Part shown: in pieces, positions 1-10,388 of the stretch
Numbering within the stretch: the first letter of the stretch is position 1
Layout: every line of letters starts with the position of its first letter
Source of the DNA: Morella rubra
Taxonomy: Eukaryota > Streptophyta > Magnoliopsida > Fagales > Myricaceae
Direction: 5' to 3'
NCBI GenBank assembly: GCA_003952965.2
Contig: CM025850.1
Location: 26,479,797 to 26,543,796, forward strand
DNA length: 64,000 nucleotides
The notes under the pieces: generated by a model
The model's database searches: none
Told to the model about the DNA's origin: nothing
The model's input: the letters and a program-made list of their open reading frames with translations, nothing else
Made by a program: the position numbers and the translations under genes

Positions 1-220
1 AAGATATCGTGCATTTTGTTTTATATCAACAAAGCTTTAGACTGTAGAATTCTTGAAACGTCATGGATGCAGTTTATTGGAAGATGAAACAGTATTTTAC
101 GATGTGCCAAAGTAAACTAAACAACTTAGAAAATTAAAAGAAAGGTCAAATATATAATGGATAAAACTTGTCATCTGATGAAGTACTGATCATAGGTGTC
201 AAATCAAAACAAATCACTGA

Positions 221-1154
221 GGGGTTTAGAGTCACTTTGAGCTATCCCATTACCACGCAAATATCAAACCGGATTTCAAACTTCCAATCTTGACACAACC
301 CTCCAACTTTTGCAATCATTCAATTTGAGCCTCTATCCATATTTGTCATTCAAATTGACGGAAACATGGTCACATACACCGCAGGTGATATTTTTTATGG
401 TCTATCTGACCAATTTGCCCGTACCCTAAAATCGCATAGCTATTAACTTCGGCATCCCATGATGCAATGGACCATCCACAACCTATGCACTTTGAAAAAT
501 GCAGTGTCCAGGAGGCAATCAGCTGCAAGCTCGTGCACGTGCGACTGATAGCTGGGAACGTTCGGGTTGTCCACGATAGTGGGATTGTAGATCACGACGT
601 AGACAATCAGTGCCGAGGGTAGTAGGTAATCGCTAGCCGTGGTCGAAGATTTGTCCATTGGTAGCAACAGCCTCGGGGGCACCGCTGCGCTGTCCTTGCC
701 GAAGTACACGCGCTTGGCGAGCTTGTGCCTGTTGTCTATTGATTTAACGAATTCCTCTGCCTTGGCCATTTCTAATCAGATTTTTCTTAACATAATGGAG
801 ATTTGCTTTGACGTGAGTTTTTCTTGTACTTGTTTGACCGACCATTGGCGGTTTTGAATTATTTGATTTGGGAAGAAGAGCGAATGGGAGGTGGTCTTAC
901 TTGAATTATTTTTCAAGTCAAAGGATTAATAGCTATGCGATTTTAGGGTGAGGGCAAATTAGTCAGATTGACTATACAAAATCTCACATATTGTGTATGT
1001 GACCATGGTTCCGTCAATTTGGACAGCAAATCTGAACGGAGGATCCAAATTGAATAATTGTGGAAGTTGAAGGGCTTAATGTGTTAAGATTAGTAGTTTG
1101 AGGTCTTGTTTGTCTTTTGTGTGGTGGTTCGAGAGTTCAAAGTAACTTTATCCC
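221..1154. mobile_element. Pack-MULE-like element with long terminal inverted repeats
   Basis: The first about 230 bp (221-450) and the last about 230 bp (922-1154) are imperfect inverted repeats of each other. The outer ends read GGGGTTTAGAGTCACTTTGA on the left and, on the reverse strand, GGGATAAAGTTACTTTGAAC on the right. The 9 bp outside each end are AATCACTGA (212-220) and AATAACTAA (1155-1163), a 7/9 match in the size expected for Mutator-type insertion. The middle is not inverted and holds a gene fragment on the minus strand. No transposase is present, so the element is non-autonomous. Long inverted repeats, a 9-bp duplication and a captured host exon together fit a Pack-MULE. The decayed duplication suggests an old insertion. 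Confidence 0.72.
443..769 (-). pseudogene. Captured N-terminal fragment of an inter-alpha-trypsin-inhibitor/vWA-like gene
   Basis: A 108-codon reading frame starts at an ATG at 769 and runs up to the edge of the left inverted repeat. Recognisable pieces are a LAKRVYFGKD stretch near residues 17-26, an IVDNPNVPSYQSHVH stretch in the middle and a CLLDTAF...VHCIMG stretch near the end. I recall these from the start of plant proteins annotated as inter-alpha-trypsin inhibitor heavy chain-related (vWA domain). In that family a short proline-rich segment (around GRCDPPALIP) lies between the second and third stretches and is missing here. The vWA domain itself is absent. About 150 bp upstream on the same strand looks like captured 5' UTR. 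The family call is from memory and moderately sure; that it is a fragment is clear from its length and position. Confidence 0.55.
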
Positions 1155-1355
1155 AATAACTAAATATGCCAACATAAAACAGCAGGAAAAATAAATCCAT
1201 CATCTAGCTTAATTAATCTCAAAACAACAACGATTTCATTTTCCTGTCGAAGAAGCATGGTCCATATGTTGAAACAACTATCTCAACAAGAAAAGGGAAT
1301 TGTAACAGTACAAAGAGGGTGACTAGAATACCAGCCAAACAAATAACAAGAAAGT

Positions 1356-1693
1356 AATCTACGATAGCCCATCCAACATTAAGGAAAGAGCAGCATAAAA
1401 TGCTATCATTATGGCTACCATAGAGAAGAAGAGTGTGGAGAGACCTATAATCATTTTTCTCGATAGAGATTTAAGGAAATCATCTTCTTCATAATGTGAT
1501 GTGAGAATTCCCAAAAACATTAAAACTAAAGTTGAGGAAAAAAAGAGAGACAAAAGCATTGGCCCTGATAGTTTAGTTTTGATGTTATCACTTAGAACGG
1601 TGAAAGCTAGTTTTGATGTTATCACTTAGAACAGTGAAAGCTACAACAAACATAATAGTAAAAATGAGAGCACCGACCACTGTACAAGACGAT
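1356..1693 (-). pseudogene. C-terminal PGG-domain fragment of an ankyrin-repeat membrane protein
   Basis: The minus-strand translation has the PGG-domain pattern of plant ITN1/ACD6-like ankyrin proteins. A hydrophobic segment ends in AFTV, followed (after loss of the PGG turn) by a second segment with STLVLMFLGILTSHYEEDDF, then KMIIGLSTLFFS and a last hydrophobic stretch. In intact proteins this domain follows the ankyrin repeats and provides the membrane helices. No ankyrin repeats are present here. A 34-bp direct duplication (1574-1607 and 1608-1641) shifts the frame inside the domain. It is a fragment, not a working gene. Confidence 0.7.
1574..1641. repeat. 34-bp direct duplication inside the PGG fragment
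   Basis: The 34-bp unit starting TAGTTTTGATGTTATCACTT occurs twice back to back with one difference. Its length is not a multiple of three, so it breaks the reading frame of the fragment. Confidence 0.85.
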
Positions 1694-1748
1694 GTATCAG
1701 TTCATCCATTTTCTCCCTTTTCCATATTGTCCTGTGGTCCTTGGTAAA

Positions 1749-1885
1749 CACTTTGAATTAAGCTACCATCTTGTGTGTGACAAAATTCTAGAGGGTTCCC
1801 TTCGCACTTTCTATGTTCGCACTGCCTCTCAACTAGTTGATATATTCACAAAGGCACTCTCTTCCTCTTTGTTTCTTTCTCATTT
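1749..1885 (+). pseudogene. Copia RNase H C-terminal fragment
   Basis: The plus-strand frame reads KHFELSYHLVCDKILEG, then TFYVRTASQLVDIFTKAL. This is the end of the RNase H domain of Copia polyproteins (KHIEIDCHLVREKI...QLADIFTKAL). About 45 codons survive and no other pol domain is adjacent. Its wording differs from elements A and B of this window, so it comes from another Copia lineage. Confidence 0.8.
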
Positions 1886-1914
1886 TATCCATCATGAGAG
1901 TAGAAAAAATCTAA

Positions 1915-2428
1915 GGGAAAATACACTTTTCACCTATGAAACTATCATAGATTTTGCACTTTGCACTTTAAATTACTACTTTCGAGATATTTCACCCTAT
2001 AACTACCAATTTTAGACCCTGTGCACCCTCTGTCAAATTGTTAGACTAAAATGACAATAATTTCCTTGACCCAATTTGCATATATTGAAGATATTGTTAT
2101 AAATCCATTAAATTATCAGGAGTATTATTATCGGACAGAGGATGCAAAATGTTTAATATTAGTAGTTGGAAAGATGATGATAATTCCTTTGAACTAATTT
2201 GCATATATTGAAGATATTATTGTAAATCTATTACATTCTTGGAAGTGGACAAAGGGTGCAAAGTGTTTAACATTGATAATTGAATGGTGTAAAAATGTCT
2301 AAAAATTTGATGGAGGGTGTAAAGTGTCTAATATTAATAGTTGGAGGGTGAAATGTCTCGAAAGTGATAATTTAAGATACAAAATATAAAGGCTATAGTA
2401 ATTCGATAGTGAAAAGTATATTTACTCT
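1915..2428. mobile_element. MITE-like element with about 120-bp terminal inverted repeats
   Basis: The left arm (about 1915-2035) and right arm (about 2290-2428) are imperfect inverted repeats, sharing for example ACTTTCGAGATATTTCACCC near the left and its complement near the right. The centre contains a direct duplication of TTTGCATATATTGAAGATAT at about 2077 and 2207. The flanks AAAATCTA and AAAATTCTA could be an imperfect target duplication. There is no coding potential. The terminal style resembles Mutator-type MITEs, but the superfamily is not certain. Confidence 0.6.
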
Positions 2429-3249
2429 AAAATTCTATTTTCCAGCTTGAAGAGGCATATTACAACACGAAGACTCGACTAATTCATCCACGCCTAAAAC
2501 GTCAATTGCCTCTATAGTAAATTTGCTTACGTGTAAAGATGGATGGAGGGCATTTTAGTCTTTTGCTAGGTTGTTAGAATTATTCTTTCATTTGTTTGTT
2601 ATATACTCCGTACAACGCCTCATTCGGCACTCAATCGAATACACGGAAGATTCTTCAGCAAAAAAAAAAAAAAAATACACACAAGATTCCAAACATTTTC
2701 CTCCACCGCTTCTCTGCCTCCTCCTCGTTTTGACCTTTACTGCAAAATCTGACACTAATCTTTTCCCGTGCCCCGGCCTTTGACTCTCTCCTTCCAAAAA
2801 AAACTGTCTTTTGTCTTGCAGGAATGGGTTTGTGAACTACCGCGACTCTGTTATATTATTATTATTTTTTTTTTTTTGTGTCCCAGTCAATCCCGTTGAA
2901 ACTAGGGATTTGAACTCGTTCGAACTAATTCCCACTAAAACAAAAACGACACCGTGAAGAAACTCGTTCAATCAAATTTACCCAATTTGAATAAAAAGCT
3001 TTTATTAAATTTTTATATATTTCTCGGGCGCTTAATTTTCCCGCGACCGTTAACGTTTGAAGTTAGTTCGAACAAGAGTTAATGTTGGTCGATACTTCTC
3101 ATACGATATCACATGCGATGGCTGAATCGTTTAGAAGGTGGACACGTGGCAACTTGTAGTTCGAACGGTATTGTCCCTTCAAACAAGATTTCAAATTTTA
3201 TAATATCTGAGAAAAATTTCATCCCAATGACTAATATAGAGGATTTAAA
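2429..3249. other. Unclassified AT-rich sequence
   Basis: I see no coding region here. The stretch has short A and T runs (2660-2675, 2866-2878) and three TTCGAAC words between about 2915 and 3165. Those words recur densely at 6240-6860. Confidence 0.4.
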
Positions 3250-5095
3250 TTGAATTTATGAGTACAATATAGAATATGTATACATTCTACTGTGTCATTA
3301 CCCATATGATACCATGTCTTTTTGTGATGATCAAATCATAGTATTTTGGTAGGGTGCACATATATCTTAATACTTTCAACATGTGTATAATTACATATAT
3401 GGTCTGAGATGTAGAATATATCTATTATATTCTACGTACAGGATTAGAGTACTAAACTAAGTTCATATTTAATTTAATTTATTCATCCTAAAGTTTATAC
3501 ATTTTTTATATATTATATTTTTTTTGTCATTAGACTAATGTAGTTTATTTAAATATTAAAATTATGAGTATAATATGAAATATGTATACACTCTAATGTG
3601 TCATTACCGATATTATACAATATCTTTTTGTGATAAGCAAATCATAGTATTTTTAGTAGGGTCGTAATACTTCCAACATGTGTATAATTACATATATCGT
3701 TTAAGACATAGATTATATTCTATGTGAAAGTTACAACTGCAGAAAATTAACTTACAAATTCTCTTTTGTTGATTCCGAGAATTCTTCAATAATCTTCAGG
3801 TTCTTGTCGATCTCACAATCTTCAAGAATTCCACAATAGCAGCCAAGTGTTCTGCCTCCTTCCTCTCCACGCTCACAACTGTCGTAGGGTTTTCTGAGTT
3901 CTGATGGCCAACTCTCAAACTAACAATTAGGGTAGACTATCTCATAGCTATCCTTATATATGAAAACCCTAGCTGTGATAGTGCGTGAGATCGTTAGGGA
4001 TCTCAGATCTTGGCCGTAGGATCACATGGAAAAACTCTTTTTCCATTAACTCCCTTATATTCTTTATTCCGAATTTTAGGCTTCTACTAATTGTAATCAT
4101 GTCCATCAACATATTACAATTCACCCCGAGAATTTGAGATTGATTTGTGAAATCCTTTTGCTAACAATTATAATTGTTATTTATCCTTCCACCATACTAT
4201 ATTCCATATGAGCTAATAGGACCAGAATATTATCATTGATAAAATCCTAGCTCATATAATTCTTAATTTTATAATCTGTAACTCGTTGGACTCTCAAATT
4301 GTTTTCCAAAATAATTTCACAAATAAATATATATTATATATTAATTTCGAAAAATATTTTCACAAAATTCCTCTGGCAAGAGATTTCTTTTTCTCGAGTC
4401 CAACCCTATACAGATATACTTGAATATACTATCTCACAAAGAGACTGGTGGATTCCTTATTGAGCATTTATACAAACTCATTCATCATGCACAAGACCGA
4501 CGTTGTCTGGAATATTTGACCTAGAAAGATCATCACAAATGACTCGGTCAGAGTACAAGTACACAATAAACAAATCTGCACAAACCTCTCAGGTCTAAGG
4601 ATAACATAAACAAATTGTGCTGAATACTTTCTCAACATCAATGATCACTTCCAAAGGTATCCATATTTGATCTCGTTCAGTGCACTTACTCGTTTGCTTA
4701 AGGTCACCACCTCGATGACTGAGTACATCTTATTTAATAGAGGCATAACGAGCATAGACCTATTGTACATAAATATGTACCTTGGTCTAGAACAAAATAT
4801 CAAGTGTACAAAGAACCGAAAAGTCATACTCCCGCCTTTGATTCATTAATCATTGGCATGACTTTTCTACAATGTCACTCAATAATAACTGTGTAACATC
4901 TTATGTCACAACATATTACCTAATTTAATAAATATAAACACGTGGTATCTAAATAACAATTATGTAAAATAATGATTTTTAGAGCATACTTCTTACACTA
5001 TGTACAAGATTAAATACTAAACTAAGTTCGTGTTTAATTTAATTTATCCGTCAAAAAGTTTAGACATTTTTTACATATTATAATTTATTTTTTAA
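3250..5095. repeat. Two-copy direct repeat (period about 307 bp), second copy split by an LTR
   Basis: Copy 1 (about 3250-3525) and copy 2 (about 3559-3724, continuing at 5003-5095) share long tracts such as CATGTGTATAATTACATATA and the later ACTAAACTAAGTTC...TTTAATTTAATTTAT tract. Copy 2 resumes in the right place only after the LTR at 3725-4997, so copy 1 shows the site before insertion. Confidence 0.75.
3725..4997. mobile_element. Solo LTR (family D), perfect 5-bp target duplication
   Basis: The segment begins TGAAAGTTACAACTGCAG and ends GCATACTTCTTACA, giving TG...CA ends. It is flanked on both sides by CTATG (3720-3724 and 4998-5002). The host repeat is continuous once the segment and one CTATG are removed. 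At 1,273 bp with no coding sequence, it fits a solo LTR left by recombination between the two LTRs of an element. A diverged second copy lies at about 53751-54386, cut by the gap. The superfamily is unknown. Confidence 0.85.
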
Positions 5096-5320
5096 TTAAA
5101 GATAATAATTGAAAAAAATAATTAATTCTTATATATTAAAAATGAAGTGCTTATCTAAAAAAAATATAAACGCAATCTTAAAATACATTGTTAAGAAAAT
5201 AAATGAACCGTACTCTAACTTAAGTATGTTATACATAGAAACTAGAATATAGATTAATTTATGTTATACATTATTTTTAAACGTTAGATAACATAATAAT
5301 ATAATACATGCATAATAAAT
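5096..5320. other. Unclassified AT-rich spacer
   Basis: AT-rich sequence with no reading frame or recognised repeat, lying between the direct repeat and the fold-back element. Confidence 0.4.
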
Positions 5321-6040
5321 AAATAGGAAAAATTACAATAATCCCCTACGAATTATCTCCCTTTTCTTAATTACCCCTAAACTATCACTCGTTGCAACTC
5401 TCTCCCCTAAACTCTGTCCTTGTTGTGGTTCCATCTCCCAACCGATGTGGGGCTTCAATTGGAACAGAATCTGTCACGTGCGTTACATGTAAATAGGAAA
5501 AATTACAATAACAATCTACGAACAATATTCACCATTTTTTCAATTATCCCCCTAAACTATCACAAAAAGCAAAATCAGCTTTGGACAAAACTGATGAAGG
5601 CTTCAAAATGTGTGTTGAGGGTAAGGTAGCTTGCATTTTCATTTCTTCGTAGTTTATGGGGGCAAAACGGTCTTTTAACGTGGGTTGAGGGTCATGTGTA
5701 ATGCACGGGGGACGAATTCTGTCCAAATTGACGCTCCAAATCAATTGGGAGATAGAAATGCAAAAAGGTCATAGTTTAGTGGGGTGATTTGCAACAAGTG
5801 ATAATTAAGGGGAGTAATTGAGAAAAGGTGATAGTTCGTGGAGGGCTATTGTAATTCGTCGTATTCACATGTAACGCACGTGGACGGATTCTGTTCAAAT
5901 TGATGCCCCACATCGATTGGGGGATGAAACCGCAACAAGCACATTATTTAGTCGGGGTGGGTTACAACGAGTGATAATTTAGAGGGGATAATTTAGAAAA
6001 TTGTGATAATTCCTTGGGGTTACTGTAATTTGTTCAAATA
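5321..6040. mobile_element. Complex fold-back (nested MITE-like) element
   Basis: Left and right parts are long imperfect inverted repeats. The left-arm words CTAAACTATCACTCGTTGCA and CCGATGTGGGGCTTCAATTG have their complements at about 5880-5980. Each arm itself contains a second copy of the terminal sequence. AAATAGGAAAAATTACAATA occurs exactly at 5321-5340 and 5491-5510, and the right arm has the matching internal end at about 5840-5865. The simplest reading is one fold-back element inserted in, or tandemly copied inside, another of the same family. It is non-coding. Confidence 0.65.
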
Positions 6041-6177
6041 AATATTATATTGTAAATTTATGAAAAAAAATATTATTTCTCAAAAAAACACATTATATAT
6101 ATTAAACACATATTTACATTATAAAACGCATTATATTGAGCACAAATATTTGAAGATATTACATGTATTAACAATAA

Positions 6178-7125
6178 TCCAACGGATAAAACAAGGTATC
6201 CCACACAAGAACATGACATTTGGCACAATCTTCCTCATCCCGTTCGAAAGCCGCATGTACCCCCAACCACAAAGTCACACCTGCCACGCTCTGCCAATTG
6301 TGGTTTGAACTACTATCAATGGTTCGAACGAGACCAGACATGGTAGCAGCAAAGAGATGTTGCCTGGGACGCCTCACTTACCCCAACTAGAAAGCAACAG
6401 CTAGAATGCTCTAGCAACTCTCATTTGAACTACTATACTTCATTCGAACGAGACTCAATGCCTCAGTTACCCACAACCAGTAAGTGACATCTGGCACATT
6501 CTACCAATTTTCGTTTGAACAATTTCGTCGCATATGAAACATCCTATTCGAACCAACCTACTAGTTCGAACAAACATCTGACGACGATGGCAAGTTGTCG
6601 CAGATGGGTTTAGTCAGGGACGAGTTGTCGTCGTTGCAAAAAATAGAACTCGTTCGAACTAGTAGGTTGGTTTGAACGGGATGTTTCATATGAGATGAAA
6701 TTGATTCGTTGCTGAAATCTATTGTATTTAAAAATGACCTATTGGCAATGAAATAGGTTAATTCATCATTGGAAGTAATTCAAACGAACATTTTATGTTC
6801 GAATTTGCATTTACAGCCCTTTCCCGCTCACTTCCATATCTTTTTCCACTCACTGAAAGTCGTTCGAACAATGATTTTTTTTTCTCAAACAGGGTGTTTT
6901 TGTGACAACTTCGACATTTCATCACTGAACAAGTTTTTTCTTTACACTTTAGTGGCCAAATGTATATTTTGTCTCTGATGATGGGTTTTTAGGGACAAAA
7001 TTGATTTCACCACCCAAAGTCCTTTAGAACGGGTTATATTGATGAATTTGTTTTGTCACCCAAAGCCTTTAGTAACGAATTTGATGTTTTTAGTGACAAA
7101 TTTTTGTGTCACCAAAACAAAAAAT
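6178..7125. mobile_element. CACTA-like subterminal repeat region (TTCGAA-rich remnant)
   Basis: Between 6240 and 6860 the word TTCGAA occurs about eight times, often as GTTCGAAC. It is embedded in loose repeats of roughly 120 bp (GTTTGAACTACTAT... then ATTCGAACGAGAC). From 6970 to 7115 there are GACAAA/GTCACC words like those just inside the CACTACAAGAAAA end at 44428. Dense short motifs near an end are typical of CACTA elements. No clear CACTA terminus is present here, so this is a remnant or an unrelated array. Confidence 0.4.
6521..6707. repeat. About 50-bp inverted repeat with about 80-bp loop
   Basis: The left arm includes ATATGAAACATCC and AACCAACCTACTAGTTCGAA. The right arm (6653-6707) holds the complements TTCGAACTAGTAGGTTGGTT and GGATGTTTCATATGAGATGA. 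The arms match over about 50 bp with few mismatches and would form a strong hairpin. Confidence 0.8.
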
Positions 7126-7337
7126 TATTATGGTGTATGCTTGAGAAAAAAAAAGTCATGTGGCTCTTCCTGTCTAATTTTCAGAAGAACGTAACTTTGT
7201 CTTTTTATTTTTAATTAAATGGCCTCAAGAAATTTTTGAATTTGGTATTGGCTATTAGAAGTATCAATTCCATGATTTGATGATATCAAGTTGTTTTTTC
7301 TTTTCTAATCAAGATAGTCAGGACGGTTGAAATCTAA

Positions 7338-8285
7338 GGGTCCATTTGTTTCGCTGTAAAGCAATTTTTTTTGTAAAGCAGTTTCCAATGCATTTTGTTT
7401 CGATAAAGTATTCTAATTTCCAGTGTTTGTTTGTTACATCAAATATATTTTCTGAAAGTATTTTTCAATGTTTTTGACTTATGTCATATTTTTCGTAATT
7501 TTGTATGATTAATAAACTTAATTTTTAACATCAATTTAAAATAAAATAAAATAAAGTTTTTGAGAGAGTAAGAAAAGTGGGTTTATTTGAATGTTTTGGT
7601 TTCAGGTTAGAAACCCGAACATAACTTGATTTTTTTGGGTTCGTGTTTCAAAACCCGACCTCGACCCCTAAAAAAGCTAAAACCGTCGGGGTCAGATTCC
7701 TTTGAATGTTTTAGTTTTGCGTATGAGGCCCAAACACAAAACTGATTTTTCTCAGGTTCCTGTTTCAAAACTCGAACTCAACCCCAAAAAAAGCTATAAT
7801 CGTCGGGGTCGGGTTCCTTTGAATGCTTAAGTTCCAGGTTAGAGACCCGAACACGAACCTGATTTTTCTCGTGTTCATGTTTCAAAACTTGACCCTAACT
7901 TCGAAAAAAACTAAAACTGTCAGGGTTGAATTCTTTTGAATGATTTGGTTTCGGGTTAAAGATCTGAATATGAACTTAATTTTTCTTGAGTTCATGTTTC
8001 AAAACGACCCCAACCATGATGTAACCTGACTAATTTAGGTTGAACTAAGTCAGTTTTGAGTTAGAAGGTCAGGTTGATTGGTTTTTGGCCACCCGATTGG
8101 GAGAGGTAGGTCAAGAAATAAGATTTACTAGTTTCAAAAAGTAAACCACTTTTAGGAAAGTGGAGCTATTTTTATGGTTGACCGAATTGAGTTTTGGCTG
8201 ACCATATTTTAAGAGGCTTCCCAAACGGTCGAAAGTATGGAAAGTACTTTCCAGAAAGTAAAATACTGCAAAACAATGGAGCTTA
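7338..8285. mobile_element. Non-autonomous TIR element with internal tandem array
   Basis: The left end (GGTCCATTTGTTTCGCTGTA) matches the reverse complement of the right end (GCTCCATTGTTTTGCAGTAT) over roughly 45 bp with mismatches and one short insertion. The two ends enclose about 950 bp without coding potential. The style (GGTCC..TTTGTTT) resembles hAT-like non-autonomous elements, but I found no convincing target duplication. Confidence 0.45.
7587..8015. repeat. Tandem array, four units of 115-117 bp
   Basis: Units begin with TTGAATG at 7587, 7702, 7819 and 7936. Each carries GGTTAGA..CCCGAAC, TTTTTCTCGGGTTC.TGTTTCAAAAC and CTAAAACCGTCGGGGT-like blocks in the same order. The units differ by scattered substitutions, so the array is not new. 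Confidence 0.85.
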
Positions 8286-8579
8286 AAACTCATTATCTTC
8301 TAGTTTACTTTTGGCAGTCCTAAAGGTTTCTTCATTTGACTTCTTTCATCACTTCTTTTCCTCCAAAGTTCCGACTCTACACTAGCCCCAGTGTAAAATA
8401 TGATGTTAGACTACTTATCTTTACATTGCAATATTATGAAAACCAAAGAAAAAAAATACAAGTAAACGCGGGACCAACAGTAAAAGTTGATTTTAGTCCA
8501 CAAATTTCTTTGACTTTTCCTTCGTAGAATGTTCCCACTCAATACAATAGCCCAACTAGAAAATTATTGAAATTAATCT
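8286..8579. other. Unclassified spacer
   Basis: No coding frame, repeat or RNA gene is visible. Confidence 0.4.
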
Positions 8580-8765
8580 CTCTTTTTTTTTTTGAAACTA
8601 ACTTATATTATATATGGAAAAGGCGAGAAGTAAACCAAACTTACAAAGACCAGACAAAACAAGAGAAGAGAACACACATGACAGAAACAACTGTAAAAAA
8701 ATCTAAGAAAGAAAGAAGACTATACTCATGGGGTTTGGCCCCATTAAATTTCTAGAGGCCACAAC
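8580..8765 (-). mobile_element. Possible 3' end of a truncated LINE or SINE
   Basis: Read on the minus strand, a non-coding stretch with a short hairpin (GGGGCCAAACCCC at about 8730) ends in a run of A (T run at 8581-8592 on plus). That is what a 5'-truncated poly-A retroelement would leave. No reverse transcriptase is present and no target duplication was established. Confidence 0.3.
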
Positions 8766-8810
8766 TAAGAAAAAAATTAGGAGGATTGCTCTTTCACTTT
8801 ACCAAGAGAC

Positions 8811-9420
8811 TTCTTTCACTTTACATGCTAGATTTCAAGCATGTCTTAAAGAATATCATCTTGGTGCTGTAAAAAGAATTTTTCAATATCTCTTAGGTAC
8901 TATTAACCTAGGGCTTTGGTATCCTAGAGACATTCACATGAACCTAGTAAGCTATTCCGATGCCGATTTTTCTGGGTGCAAAGTCAAAAGAAAAAGTACT
9001 AGCGGTACTTGTCATTTCCTAGTTCATCTTTAGTTTCTTGGAGTAGCAAGAAACAAAACTCGGTTGCATTTATCAACAACCGAAGCGAAATACATAGAGG
9101 CTGGTAGTTGTTGTGCTCAAGTGTTGTGGATGAAACAAACTCTCAAAGATTTTGGACTGGAGTTTGATAGTATACCCATTAAATATGATAACACTAGTGC
9201 TATCAATTTGTCCAAGAACCCTATCCAATACCCAAGGACTAAACACATTGAAGTGAGACATCATTTTCTAAGAGATCATATTAAAAAAGGTGACATCTCA
9301 CTTGATTTCATTAGTACTGAGCATCAACTAGCTGATATTTTCACAAAACCTTGAGTAATGACAGATTTCATGATCTTAGAAGAGATATTGGGTTTTTAGA
9401 TGCAAGTGCTCTTTGACATG
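8811..9420 (+). pseudogene. Sirevirus-like Copia element A: end of reverse transcriptase and RNase H
   Basis: The frame reads through a Copia signature: HLGAVKRIFQYLLGT, then SYSDADFSGCKVKRKSTSGT, then LSTTEAKYIEAGSCCAQVLWMKQ, CDNTSAINLSKNPIQ (with Y for C here), and ADIFTKP at 9354. This is the C-terminal reverse transcriptase and RNase H region. A stop or frameshift near 9034-9064 breaks it. Everything upstream (gag, protease, integrase, most of the reverse transcriptase) and the 5' LTR are missing. It reads toward the env-like ORF and 3' LTR downstream, the order of Sirevirus-type elements. Confidence 0.88.
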
Positions 9421-9596
9421 CTATTTATTGATTTCCATGGATTTACATTGTTTTGATGCTTTAAACATGTTTATAATATCCTTATGTCATGTTACATGTT
9501 TATCATTCATCATATGCATTATTTCATTTCATTTTTAGGCCTTAAAATCTCATCTGTCAAGATTGAGGTTGACTGATTTGTAAAACATGTTCTACC

Positions 9597-9690
9597 AAGC
9601 GGTCGATGGCCATGAACTGCTACATGAAGCGGTCGACCGCCTCTTCGAGGCTATATATACAACAGTCCACATTTGGTTGACCGGCCTCTC
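9597..9690. repeat. GTCGAC palindromes between pol and the env-like ORF (element A)
   Basis: The region has AAGCGGTCGATGG (9597), the perfect palindrome GCGGTCGACCGC (9629-9640) and a looser GGTTGACCGG (about 9676). The same core recurs four times in the LTR of this element at 15129-15265. Confidence 0.75.
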
Positions 9691-9939
9691 TCCTCCTGTG
9701 AACTGTTTCATCTCTTTCGACTCAAACACTCTTAAATCCTTCCCAAAACTCCATGACCTACCCTAAAATCCATCCCCATCATTTCAAATAATCAATTTCG
9801 GCCTAAACCATCTCTTTTTGTGTGGATTTGCATCAAAATCCGCTTAGCAAGAGAATTTTAGGGATTTCGGCCCCCTTTGAAACCCTAACTCCAAATTTCC
9901 AAACTTTAGTCCTTTTCTCTCCGATTTTTTACTCTCAAT

Positions 9940-10388
9940 CATTATGCCAAGGACGAAAGCATGCTGCCAAGAGGAGTATTGAGGGAGCGATATCATCTCA
10001 TTCTTCAGCGGATCATTTGAGTGAGCCTGATTATTTTTTTCGTAATTTTGAATGTGCTGAGAGGTTTTACAATGACTTTTCAAAGAGAAAAGTCAAGTGG
10101 GGAGGAAGGAAAGTGAATGTAGAATCACTTTTAGATTTTGAGATTGAGTGTATGTTTGTGAAACAAGGTTGAGAGAATTTGCTGGATATGAGTAATGAAG
10201 TCTTTCCTAAGTATGTTAGGTTTTTCTTCTGTAATATAACTGCTGGGTGGGAAGATAGAGGTTATTCACTGTGAGAAGTATGGTTGGGGGACGAGAGATT
10301 GTTTTGAATGAAATTATACTTAGAGATATCTTAGGCATTCCTCATGTTGGGTCTCGGGCTTATGAGATTAAGACCCTTAGCCTGTGTG
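9940..10388 (+). pseudogene. Env-like third ORF of Copia element A, 5' part
   Basis: Downstream of pol lies a second coding region of the type found in Sirevirus-like Copia elements and often annotated as 'putative plant transposon protein'. Recognisable stretches are DYFFRNFECAERFYNDFSKR and NVESLLDFEIECMFVKQG, then (in another frame) GREIVLNE and ILGIPHVGSRAYEIKTL. Stops and frameshifts break it near 10172 and 10270. The ORF is then cut at 10388 by an LTR and resumes at 13649. Its function is unknown. Proteins in this position have been called envelope-like in Sireviruses, but the family is also spread as stand-alone copies. Confidence 0.7.
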
